From Clostridia bacterium (GTDB lineage Bacteria; Bacillota; Clostridia; Oscillospirales; CAG-272), in assembly GCA_017453365.1 (NCBI GenBank), contig JAFTKH010000007.1, positions 1 through 52,608 of the forward strand: a stretch of DNA of 52,608 nt, in the 5' to 3' direction. Shown here piece after piece: positions 41,935-50,444 of this stretch (its first letter is position 1; each line of letters begins with the position of its first letter). The position numbers and the translations under genes were made by a program. The notes beneath the pieces are model-generated. The model ran no database searches. It saw only the letters and a program-made list of their open reading frames with translations, and was not told the DNA's origin.

Positions 41935-42510
41935 GCCAAAGGCCTCAGCCCGTAAGGCGCCAAAAGGCCTCTTTGACAGTGCGAAAATAACCCAAAAATG
42001 CATAAAATGAAGGAAACCTCGTAATTTTTACGAACCGAATTTGTAAAAAAACCGAGGCAGTTCTGAAAAAGACAGAAAAAAAGCTCAAGAGCGGATTTTA
42101 GAGCAAAAAACGGAAAAGAACGGAAAAGTGGATTTTTTCTTCTTCTCTCGAATTTTCCACATATTCCACACCGAAAATGTTGAAAACTTGCCGAATTTCG
42201 GCGGTCAATCGAAAATAAGCACGCCATATCGCGGTTTTTCGACAATGAGTTTTCAACATTTTCAACAATCAAAAATGTGGAAAACTTTTTTGAAAGCCCG
42301 CCGAACGAAAATGAAAAGCAGGAATTTGACAGCTTTACAGCTTGTCCTGCGGGGGCGCCGGAGTCACGCGATGCGAGCTTTTTTGTCAGTTTGTCCGAGA
42401 TTGCACGCGTAATTTTTGCGAAAACGGCGCGAGGCTCCCGGCGGAGGCCTTTTTTCGGAGTGCTCCTCGGTGTGCTTTACCCCCGAACAAATAACGAAAG
42501 ACTGGAAAAA
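41935..42510. other. Non-coding region upstream of pcrA
   Basis: 576 bases between ygiQ and pcrA. It begins with a short palindromic AGGCCT hairpin pair (about 41942-41973), then an A-rich tract, a cluster of DnaA-box-like 9-mers (42153-42284) and GC-rich sequence. The pcrA frame is open from a GTG at 42277, but the 78 extra residues do not resemble the family N-terminus. No other coding frame is supported. Confidence 0.6.
42153..42284. promoter_or_regulatory. Cluster of six DnaA-box-like 9-mers
   Basis: TTTTCCACA (42153-42161), TATTCCACA (42162-42170), TGTTGAAAA (42178-42186, reverse), TTTTCAACA (42250-42258), TTTTCAACA (42259-42267) and TGTGGAAAA (42276-42284, reverse). Two are tandem pairs with nine-base period. 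The best is one mismatch from TTATCCACA. There is no dnaA or rpmH nearby, so calling it an origin is not justified. Confidence 0.45.
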
Positions 42511-44931
42511 ATGGATATAAAGCAGGAATTTTTGAGAGTTAAACGCAGGCTTTTCGACCGCGTATACGGCGAGAGGCTGAACCCCGAGCAGTGCCGCGCG
42601 GTCTTCACGACCGAGGGGCCGCTTCTTGTGCTTGCGGGTGCGGGCAGCGGTAAGACCACCGTGCTCGTTAACCGCATTTCTTATATCATAAAGTACGGCG
42701 ACGCCTACTTTGACGACACTCTCCCCGACGGAGTTGATGAGAATACGGTTGAGGCGTTGAAGCTGGCCCTCGATATGCCCGTATCTGAAATAGAGGAAAT
42801 ACTCCCGCGCTTCATCTCGCGCCCCTGTCCGCCGTGGGCGGTCCTCGCCATAACCTTCACGAATAAGGCGGCGAAGGAAATCCGCGACAGGCTTAATTCG
42901 GCCTTCGGCGACGGTGAGCTCGCAGAGAGCATCTGGGCAGGCACCTTCCACTCCGTATGCCTGCGTATTCTCCGTAAGCACTGCGAGAGGATTGGCTATA
43001 AGCAGGGCTTCACCATTTACGATACCGACGATACGAAGCGGCTCCTTCTTCAGTGTATGAAGGAGCTTATGATAGACGAGAAGCGTCTAAACCCGAAGGT
43101 CGTGCAGGGTGAGATAAGCCGTGCGAAGGACTCTCTTATATATCCCGACGGCTACGAGATAACTCGCGACCCGCGCTCGAAGGATATAAAGGCTGTGTAC
43201 GGCCTTTATGCGAAGAAATTGAGAGAAAACAACGCTATGGACTTCGACGACATAATTATGCATACCGTGTCGCTCCTTGAAAACGAGGCCGACGTGCGCG
43301 AATACTATCAGAATAAATTCCGCTACGTCCTCGTCGACGAGTATCAGGACACGAACTACGCACAGTTTGTCCTGACGAAGCTTATAGCCGACGGACGGCG
43401 CAATATAATGGTAGTCGGCGACGACGACCAGAGCATATACCGCTTCCGCGGCGCGACGGTTGAGAATATTCTGAATTTCGATAAAACCTATCCCGACGCC
43501 ACCGTCGTGAAGCTCGAGCAGAATTACCGCTCGACCACGAATATCCTCTCCGCCGCCAACGCCGTCATAGGGAACAATATGAAGCGCCACAGAAAGAAGC
43601 TGTGGAGCGCCTCGGGCGACGGCGAGAAGATAACCGTGAAGGAGGCGAGCGACCAGAACGACGAGGGCAGATATATCGTCGAGCGTATCGTCGGCTCGGT
43701 CTACAGAGAGGGACGGAAATATTCGGATTTTGCAGTCCTCTACCGAGTGAACGCGCTCGGCCGTTCGATACAGACGGCCTTCACGAAGAGCGGAGTGCCC
43801 TATAAGGTTATCGGAGATATGGGCTTCTACGACCATAAGGAGGTAAAGGATATGGTAGCCTACCTCTCTGTGCTCGCGAACCTTGACGATAACCTCAGGC
43901 TTAAGAGAATAATAAACGAGCCGAAGCGAAAAATAGGTACGGCTACGATAGAGGCCGTCGAGCAGCTGGCGGTTATGAACGGTCTTTCTATGTACTCCGT
44001 AATGGAGCGTGCGGGGGAGTTTCCCCTCCTTGCCAAAAGCGCCGAGCGCCTCACCGCCTTCGTCCGCTTAATGGAGTCTGTCCGTGAAAGGGCGAAGCTC
44101 CCCTCGGAGCTTATCGAGGAGGTGTTCGTGTCGACGGGCTACCGCGATATGCTTCTTGAGGAGGATCCCGTGGTCGGAGAGGGCAGACGCGAGAACGTCG
44201 AGGAGCTTATCTCCGCCGCCAGGGAGTACGAGGATAAAATGCGAGAGGGCGGCGAGGAGCCGACTCTCCTCGGCTTCCTAGAAGAGGTATATCTTGTCAG
44301 TGACGTCGATAAATACGACGAGAACGCCGATGCCGTAGTCCTTATGACCGTCCACGCCGCGAAGGGGCTCGAATTTCCCGTGGTCTTCATCGCGGGAATG
44401 GAGGAGGGCATTTTCCCGTCGGATAAGGACGGGGAGAGCGAGGACGCACTCTCCGAGGAGAGAAGGCTCGCCTACGTCGCCATAACCCGTGCGAAGGAAA
44501 AGCTCTATATCTCCTACGCGCGGCAGCGTATGATGTACGGCAGGACGATTCTCGGCCGCCCCTCACGCTTTGCGAAGGACGAGATACCGAAGGAGCTCCT
44601 GTCGGTAGATATACCGCGTACCGTACCTCCGAGAATGAGTGCCTACGGACACCCCGCGGCGAGTGCGCGCTCCACCGTGGCCCCCGAGTTCAGCCGCGAG
44701 ATGAGAAGAGCGCCGAGTGTCACGGGTATGAAGGAGACTCGGACGCGCACGGCCGCGAGCTTCGGCGTAGAGAAGCTAGCACCCGGCACACGGGTGAAGC
44801 ACGGTATCTTCGGAGAGGGCGAGATAATTTCCTCGCGCGATATGGGCGGTGACGTCCTCTACGAGGTCGGCTTTGACTCGGGCAGCGTGAAGAAGCTTAT
44901 GGCAACCTACGCGAAGCTCGAGAAAATCTGA
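42511..44931 (+). CDS. PcrA/UvrD-type DNA helicase
   Basis: Superfamily 1A 3'-5' helicase in repair and replication. 806 aa from ATG 42511. Motif I AGAGSGKT (42-49), motif Ia ITFTNKAAKEI, motif II DEYQDTN, motif III GDDDQSIYRFRGA, motif IV RSTTNIL region, motif V VMTVHAAKGLEFP, motif VI RRLAYVAITRA. Between motifs I and Ia is a longer acidic stretch than in B. subtilis PcrA (about 65-100). The C-terminus has the VKHGIFGEGEI Tudor-like, RNA-polymerase-binding module (about 755-800). Strongly PcrA-like. Confidence 0.93.
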   Translation: MDIKQEFLRVKRRLFDRVYGERLNPEQCRAVFTTEGPLLVLAGAGSGKTTVLVNRISYIIKYGDAYFDDTLPDGVDENTVEALKLALDMPVSEIEEILPRFISRPCPPWAVLAITFTNKAAKEIRDRLNSAFGDGELAESIWAGTFHSVCLRILRKHCERIGYKQGFTIYDTDDTKRLLLQCMKELMIDEKRLNPKVVQGEISRAKDSLIYPDGYEITRDPRSKDIKAVYGLYAKKLRENNAMDFDDIIMHTVSLLENEADVREYYQNKFRYVLVDEYQDTNYAQFVLTKLIADGRRNIMVVGDDDQSIYRFRGATVENILNFDKTYPDATVVKLEQNYRSTTNILSAANAVIGNNMKRHRKKLWSASGDGEKITVKEASDQNDEGRYIVERIVGSVYREGRKYSDFAVLYRVNALGRSIQTAFTKSGVPYKVIGDMGFYDHKEVKDMVAYLSVLANLDDNLRLKRIINEPKRKIGTATIEAVEQLAVMNGLSMYSVMERAGEFPLLAKSAERLTAFVRLMESVRERAKLPSELIEEVFVSTGYRDMLLEEDPVVGEGRRENVEELISAAREYEDKMREGGEEPTLLGFLEEVYLVSDVDKYDENADAVVLMTVHAAKGLEFPVVFIAGMEEGIFPSDKDGESEDALSEERRLAYVAITRAKEKLYISYARQRMMYGRTILGRPSRFAKDEIPKELLSVDIPRTVPPRMSAYGHPAASARSTVAPEFSREMRRAPSVTGMKETRTRTAASFGVEKLAPGTRVKHGIFGEGEIISSRDMGGDVLYEVGFDSGSVKKLMATYAKLEKI

Positions 44932-44946
44932 ACGGAAAATTTGAAG

Positions 44947-45609
44947 ATGATAAAATGCTGTGTATTCGACCTCGACGGAACCCTTTTGTATACGATACCG
45001 TCGATAACTTATTATATAAACGCCTCCTTCGATAAGGAGGGGCTCCCCCATATTACGGAAGAGGACTGCCGCCGCTTCATCGGTAACGGAGCGAGTAAGC
45101 TTGTCGAGCGCGCCCTCGTTTCCGTCGGCGCCTACTCGGAGGAAATGCATAAGCGCGTCCTTTCCGACTATAACGCCGCATACGACCGCGACCCATATTA
45201 CCTAACCGAGCCCTACTCGGGCATACGCGGGCTTGTCGATGCGCTCGCCGCTCGCGGCATTGTCCTCGCGGTCCTCTCGAATAAGCCCGACTCCACAGCA
45301 CGCCTTGTCACCGAGCACTTTTTCGGTGACAGCTTTGCCTCCGTGCGGGGCGGCAGGTCGGGCGTGCCTCTTAAGCCTATGCCTCACTCCCTGCTTGAGC
45401 TTCTGCACGAGCTCTCCGTTCTCCCCTCGGAAACGGCCTTCATCGGCGACAGCGACGTTGATATCCTGACGGGTAAGAACGCGTGCACGGCGTTGACCGT
45501 CGGGGCCGCTTGGGGCTTCCGTGACAGAGAGGAGCTCGTGCGTGCGGGTGCGGATGCCGTAGCAGATACCCCGAAGGAGGCCGAAGAGGAGCTGCTTTTA
45601 CGCCTATGA
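44947..45609 (+). CDS. HAD phosphatase, phosphoglycolate phosphatase-like
   Basis: 220 aa from the ATG at 44947 (TTG six bases earlier is possible). HAD motif I VFDLDGTLL with nucleophile D8 and acid D10, motif II VLSNK, motif III lysine in PLKPMPH, motif IV FIGDSDVDI. Helical cap domain between. Substrate is probably phosphoglycolate or a sugar phosphate; this cannot be told from motifs. Its stop overlaps the next gene by four bases (ATGA). Confidence 0.88.
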   Translation: MIKCCVFDLDGTLLYTIPSITYYINASFDKEGLPHITEEDCRRFIGNGASKLVERALVSVGAYSEEMHKRVLSDYNAAYDRDPYYLTEPYSGIRGLVDALAARGIVLAVLSNKPDSTARLVTEHFFGDSFASVRGGRSGVPLKPMPHSLLELLHELSVLPSETAFIGDSDVDILTGKNACTALTVGAAWGFRDREELVRAGADAVADTPKEAEEELLLRL

Positions 45610-46085
45610 GAAAATTTCTTTTATTCCTTATTCTGCCCCTTGCCCTATCACTCGTCTCTTGCTCGCGAGAGGTGAGAGCGGAGCACTGCGAGCTCGGAAT
45701 AATACTTTCATCGGATTTTGAGCCCTGCGACACGGGCGGCGCCTTCGACCTTGCCTACTCCGACGGCGAGCTTACTGTCGGCATGGTGAGAGTATCCTAT
45801 GCCGCGCTTGTCGACAGCGGAATACCCGCGACCCTCTCCGTGCGTGAGCTTGCGGAGCTCTACCGCGCGAGCTCGGGACACTCGAAAACCGTCTTTGACT
45901 ACGGAGATACCGTTTATTACACCTATACCGCAGGGGGCGGAGGCTTAAGCTACAGATACGTCCCTACCTTTTTCAGAACTCCGTACGCGTATTTTATTAT
46001 AACCTTTATTTTCCCCGAGGGCGGCGGGTGGGATATCGAAACCGCGCTTGCCCTGACGGGGGGAGTGTACCTGATTAATAATTAG
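45606..46085 (+). CDS. Small lipoprotein of unknown function
   Basis: Not recognised. 159 aa with a lipoprotein signal peptide and lipobox LVSC (lipidated Cys19). The mature part is beta-rich with many Gly and Tyr (GDTVYYTYTAGGGGLSYRYV), no catalytic motif. It overlaps the phosphatase gene but heads the surface-protein group to its right. Role is probably at the cell surface. Confidence 0.7.
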   Translation: MRKFLLFLILPLALSLVSCSREVRAEHCELGIILSSDFEPCDTGGAFDLAYSDGELTVGMVRVSYAALVDSGIPATLSVRELAELYRASSGHSKTVFDYGDTVYYTYTAGGGGLSYRYVPTFFRTPYAYFIITFIFPEGGGWDIETALALTGGVYLINN

Positions 46086-46159
46086 AACGGACGGCGTTGC
46101 CGTTCGGTGCGGACAGGCGGGAGGGCCGTCTTGCGAAGAATGAAAATAGGAGAGTTGAT

Positions 46160-48526
46160 ATGAGAAAATCGTTTTGGTTCCTTTCGGCATTACTTATCCT
46201 TCTTACAGCTCTGGCGCTTTTTTCCTGCGGCGAGCCCGACTCACCGCCCGAGGCGACCTACAGAGTAATGGTCTCCCCGACGGAGGGCGTGTCGGTCGTT
46301 GGAGAGAATCCCCGTGAGGTGGCGGAGGGGGAGAGCACGGTTTTCACCGTCGTGCTCGAGGACGGCTACGTCTATAAATCGTCAGAGGGTGGCGTATACG
46401 ACCCCGTCGCGGGTACGCTCACCGTAGAGAACGTGAGCGCCGACGTGAATATAGACTTTATAGCCGAGGCAGTCACGTTTAATACGAAGGAAAAATATTA
46501 TTACATATTCAAGTCCGATTTCGCCGGCGATACCACGAGCGTCGCCTCGGGCAGCGAGGTCAGCGCAGGTACGACGGTGAAGCTTTCGGCCCTCGATACC
46601 ACGAGGGTGTTTGTCGGCTGGAGCGCCTCGTATAAATTGCCCTCGGGCACACTCCTCTCCGAGGAGCGTGAGTGTGAGTTTATGCTCACACCCGAGCTTG
46701 CGAAAAACGGAGCTGTCACCGTATACGCGAATTACCTTGAAACCAACAGAATTTACTATAATGCGAACGGAGGCACGGTAGACGGCTCGACAGCGAACAT
46801 CACCGCCGACGACTATTATACGGCCACCGTTTCGGGCAGCACCGTCGAGCTTATCCTCTCCGAAAAATATCTTTCATATTTCGAGTGCGCGTCGAGCTTC
46901 TATGACGACGGCACGTTTAGCCGCGACGGCTATGTTCTCACCGAATACAATACGAGGGCGGACGGCACCGGAGTGTCCTACAGCCTCGGCTCGAAGGTAC
47001 CGCTTATGACGGACGGCGATACGACCACGCTCTATTGCATCTGGTCGCAGGCGGCCCCCGCCTCGAGCTTCGCCTACAGCGAGATAACCGTGCCTATGCC
47101 CTCTGGCGTCACCCCCGAGCGCGCGCCCCACTGGTCGGAGAGCGGCTTGGTGATAACCGAATATAAGGGTAACGACACGACGGTAGCTATCCCCGAGAAA
47201 ATAGGCGATAAGTACGTAATAGCAATAGCGGCGGGCGCGTTCGTAAATAAGGACGTCGAAACCCTCGTCCTCTCGAGAAGGCTGCTCCGCGTTGAGGACG
47301 GAGCCTTCGTCGGCTGCTCGAAAATAAAAACCGTCTACTATCCCGACGGGCTTTACAGTATGAACGACGGCGCGTTTGACGCCGCCTCCTACACCTCCTT
47401 TAAGAATTTCTACGTAAACGCAACTCTGGCGCCCCGCTTCAACTCCTCTGACGTTGGAGCTCTGGCAGTAAAGCTTACAAGACTGCTCGCACCTACGGAG
47501 AAAAACAGAATAATAGTTATCTCCGGCTCGTCGTCCCTACAGGGACTCGGGAGCGAGTACCTCGAGGCACTCTTCGACGGCGAATACCGAGTTGTGAACT
47601 TCGGTACGACGAGAACCACGCACGGCGCCCTCTATCTTGAGGCTATGGGCTCGCTCGCGAGAGAGGGAGATATTATAGTCTACGCTCCCGAGAACTCCGC
47701 GTATATGTGGGGCGAGAGAGAGCTGTATTGGAAGACCTTCCGCGACCTTGAGGGAATGAACAATATCTACAGATACGTCGATTTCTCGAGCTATACGGGT
47801 ATGTTCTCCTCTATGTCCTCTCTTAACTCGGAGTACAGATTTATAAGGGACGGGATAACCTATGAGTCGATATGTGCCCACGGTGAGCTGCTCGAGAAAA
47901 ACCCGACCTATAAGACCCCGACGACGAATAAGTACGGAGATTTTCTCCGCAGCACGCGCACGGGTCTTTCGGGAAGCTATCACGACGTCTATTACGTCAC
48001 TATGAATAACCGCGTAAAATCGCGCTTCGAGGGTGAAATATACGACGACGCCAATCAGTCGGCGAATAGGGACTACACCGACCTCTCGAACGTCACGTGG
48101 TGCTCGGTCGATGACCCGTATTATAAGGATAACCTGAATCGCGCCATAGCGGCGGCAAAGAGCTCGGGGGCGAAGGTCTATTTCGGCTTCTGCCCCGTCG
48201 ATGCCGATAAGCTCGTCGAGGGCGCGAGCAGCCTCGCGTACCTTGAGGCCTACGATAGTTTTATCGACGGCACCTTTGATTTCGACGGCAGAATCGGCTC
48301 GGCCTATAGGTACGTACTCGCGCATAAGTATTTTTATGACTGCGCCTTCCACCCGAACGACTTTGGCAGGGTGTACAGAACCTATCAGCTCTACCTCGAT
48401 ATCTCGTCGGTGCTCGGCATCTCCGAAACGAAAAATATAAAGGACGCAGGTACGGATTTCGACGGCTGCCTGTTTGAGGAGGGCGCGGAGCGCACTCCCC
48501 TCACCCCGTGGAATATCGAGCCCTAA
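46160..48526 (+). CDS. Lipoprotein with InlB-type repeat, LRR_5 and SGNH-hydrolase domain
   Basis: 788 aa from ATG 46160 (GGAGA upstream). Lipobox LFSC, Cys23. Two beta domains (about 35-105 and 105-192), an InlB/Listeria-type repeat (about 197-297, with NANGGTVDGS and CIWSQ), a BspA-like leucine-rich repeat (about 328-410, VEDGAFVGCSKIKTVYYP), then an SGNH-like esterase/acyltransferase domain (about 450-750): block I GSSSLQG at 456-462 (nucleophile Ser), and block V HPNDFG at 731-736 (His and Asp of the triad). Surface-attached O-acyltransferase or esterase, possibly the partner of the MBOAT protein downstream (inference). Confidence 0.75.
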   Translation: MRKSFWFLSALLILLTALALFSCGEPDSPPEATYRVMVSPTEGVSVVGENPREVAEGESTVFTVVLEDGYVYKSSEGGVYDPVAGTLTVENVSADVNIDFIAEAVTFNTKEKYYYIFKSDFAGDTTSVASGSEVSAGTTVKLSALDTTRVFVGWSASYKLPSGTLLSEERECEFMLTPELAKNGAVTVYANYLETNRIYYNANGGTVDGSTANITADDYYTATVSGSTVELILSEKYLSYFECASSFYDDGTFSRDGYVLTEYNTRADGTGVSYSLGSKVPLMTDGDTTTLYCIWSQAAPASSFAYSEITVPMPSGVTPERAPHWSESGLVITEYKGNDTTVAIPEKIGDKYVIAIAAGAFVNKDVETLVLSRRLLRVEDGAFVGCSKIKTVYYPDGLYSMNDGAFDAASYTSFKNFYVNATLAPRFNSSDVGALAVKLTRLLAPTEKNRIIVISGSSSLQGLGSEYLEALFDGEYRVVNFGTTRTTHGALYLEAMGSLAREGDIIVYAPENSAYMWGERELYWKTFRDLEGMNNIYRYVDFSSYTGMFSSMSSLNSEYRFIRDGITYESICAHGELLEKNPTYKTPTTNKYGDFLRSTRTGLSGSYHDVYYVTMNNRVKSRFEGEIYDDANQSANRDYTDLSNVTWCSVDDPYYKDNLNRAIAAAKSSGAKVYFGFCPVDADKLVEGASSLAYLEAYDSFIDGTFDFDGRIGSAYRYVLAHKYFYDCAFHPNDFGRVYRTYQLYLDISSVLGISETKNIKDAGTDFDGCLFEEGAERTPLTPWNIEP

Positions 48527-48577
48527 GCATACAGCCTGTAAACGACAACAAAAGTTTACATATCAAGGAGAAAAAAT

Positions 48578-48838
48578 ATGCAGACAGTCTTTATCACAGC
48601 CTGTATAATTCTCGGAGCCGCCGTCATAGCTCTTGACGTTCTCGGGCTCCTTGAGCGTGTACCGCGGTGGCTCTCATACCTGAACGCCGCACTCCACAGC
48701 GCACTTATAATCTCGCTCTTTTTTGCGGGAGCGGAGCTTTCCCATACGGCACTCGTTATGATGTCGAGTGCGGCGCTTATCACGCTTTCCTCTTATATAA
48801 AATACAGGAGAAGGAGGAGAGCTGACCGTGACGTTTAA
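48578..48838 (+). CDS. Small membrane protein in the acyl-transfer cassette
   Basis: 86 aa: three hydrophobic segments (about 4-23, 30-52, 56-74) and a strongly basic tail KYRRRRRADRDV. AAGGAG site eight bases before the ATG. It overlaps the MBOAT gene by 11 bases, which implies coupled translation. Not recognised; perhaps an accessory subunit of the MBOAT complex. Confidence 0.65.
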   Translation: MQTVFITACIILGAAVIALDVLGLLERVPRWLSYLNAALHSALIISLFFAGAELSHTALVMMSSAALITLSSYIKYRRRRRADRDV

Positions 48839-50285
48839 TTCGTGGGAGTTTCTTATCTTTTTCCCGATAGTCGCTTGCCTTTATTTTGTTCTGCCGAAAA
48901 AATGCAGAATGCCCCTGTTGCTCATAGCAAGCTACTATTTCTATATGTTCTACGAGGCCGAGCTTATCCTTCTGATACTCTCGACTACCGCGATCTCCTA
49001 CCTCGCCTCCGTTATGATAGAGCGCTCGGAGCGGCGGGGCGTGCGGAGATTTTGGCTTATACTCACCCTCGCGGTGTCGCTCGGCATTCTCTTCTTCTTT
49101 AAGTATTTCGCTTTCTTATTCGAGAGCATCGTCAGCATAGGCGAGCTCTTCGGGCTCGAAGCGCCGAGGCTCGTCCTCGAGCTCGTCCTTCCCGTCGGCA
49201 TCTCCTTCTATACCTTCCAAACGCTCTCGTACGTCATAGACGTGTACAGGGGAAATATACGCGCCGAGAGGAATTTCTTCTACTACGCGCTATTCGTCTC
49301 CTTCTTTCCGCAGCTCGTTGCAGGACCTATCGAGCGACCCGAAAATCTCCTGCCCCAGCTCCGCAGAGAGAATAAATTCGAGTGGGATAATTTCGTCCGC
49401 GGCGGACAGTATATGCTCCTTGGCTTCTTCAAGAAAATATGCGTCGCAGACGCCCTTTCCGTCTACGTCGACGCAGTGTACAATAACCCCGAGGGCGCGA
49501 GCTCGCTTGGAATAGTTATAGCCACCGTCCTCTTTTCGGTGCAGATATATTGCGATTTCTCGGGCTATACCGATATCGCGACGGGCTGCGCGCGTATTAT
49601 GGGCATTAAGCTTATGAAGAACTTCGACCACCCCTATTCCGCCACGACCGTAAAGGACTTTTGGGCGCGGTGGCACATCTCGCTCTCGGGCTGGTTCCGC
49701 GACTACCTCTATATCCCCCTCGGCGGAAACCGACGCGGCAGGGTCAGACGGTATTTCAACGTCTTTTTGGTCTTCCTTCTCTCGGGCCTTTGGCACGGAG
49801 CGAGCTTTACCTACGTCGTATGGGGCGCACTGCACGGGGTGTTCCGTATGGTTGGCGACCTTACCGCCGCGCCGCGCGCGCGGCTTCTTGAGCGTATCGG
49901 GCGCTCTCCCGACAGCACCGCCGTCGTCCTGACGCGTAGGGTCATAACCTTCACGCTCGTCACCTTCTCCTGGCTCTTCTTCCGCGCAGGCTCGCTGTCC
50001 TGTGCCGGAGTGCTGCTCTCCGCGCTCGTTACGGACCGCACGGGACTTGGCGCGACACTGTCCTATATGGGGCTCGGCGGCGTTGAAATAGCCCTTACCG
50101 TCCTCTCCGTATTCACGCTCGTCCTGCTCGACAGAATGCTCGTGTACGACGGGGAGGAGACGGACGGAGCCGACGTCCTTACACGCGGTGGCTCACCCGT
50201 GATTTTCACGCTCCTTATTGCCGCTGTATGGGTGCTTTTGCTCTCACGGGGGCAGGATAGCTCCTTTATATACTTTCAGTTTTAG
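48828..50285 (+). CDS. MBOAT-family O-acyltransferase (AlgI/PatA/DltB-like)
   Basis: 485-aa polytopic membrane protein that moves acyl groups across the membrane to surface polymers. Family features: the N-terminal EFLIFFPIVACLYFVLP strand, FVSFFPQLVAGPIERP (157-171), the block DFSGYTDIATG (243-253), RWHISLSGWFRDYLYIPLGG (281-300) with His283, and the catalytic His323 in SGLWHGASF. It starts with GTG. Flanked by two SGNH proteins, as in AlgI-AlgJ/AlgX or PatA-PatB pairs, so it probably acetylates a cell-surface polysaccharide or peptidoglycan-linked polymer. Its exact acceptor is unknown. Confidence 0.9.
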   Translation: MTFNSWEFLIFFPIVACLYFVLPKKCRMPLLLIASYYFYMFYEAELILLILSTTAISYLASVMIERSERRGVRRFWLILTLAVSLGILFFFKYFAFLFESIVSIGELFGLEAPRLVLELVLPVGISFYTFQTLSYVIDVYRGNIRAERNFFYYALFVSFFPQLVAGPIERPENLLPQLRRENKFEWDNFVRGGQYMLLGFFKKICVADALSVYVDAVYNNPEGASSLGIVIATVLFSVQIYCDFSGYTDIATGCARIMGIKLMKNFDHPYSATTVKDFWARWHISLSGWFRDYLYIPLGGNRRGRVRRYFNVFLVFLLSGLWHGASFTYVVWGALHGVFRMVGDLTAAPRARLLERIGRSPDSTAVVLTRRVITFTLVTFSWLFFRAGSLSCAGVLLSALVTDRTGLGATLSYMGLGGVEIALTVLSVFTLVLLDRMLVYDGEETDGADVLTRGGSPVIFTLLIAAVWVLLLSRGQDSSFIYFQF

Positions 50286-50444
50286 AGTAAGCGTGAAAAT
50301 TACCGCAGCAGAAGCCGAGACTCCGTGTTACTCACACGTTGAAATTCTCTCGCGGCGGGGAGCAACCCGCCGTCGGCATAGCTGCACCGGGAATTCCGCT
50401 GTACTTTTGTGTGGCCGCCCTTCGGCGGCAGAATGGAGATTAAT

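Noticed and set aside
42153-42284. Chromosomal origin (oriC)
   Set aside because: No dnaA, dnaN or rpmH nearby, no clear AT-rich unwinding element with the boxes, and boxes deviate from consensus; kept only as a possible DnaA-related site.
42277-42510. N-terminal extension of PcrA from GTG 42277
   Set aside because: The added residues do not resemble the helicase, and the extension covers a DnaA-box-like site; ATG 42511 matches the family N-terminus.
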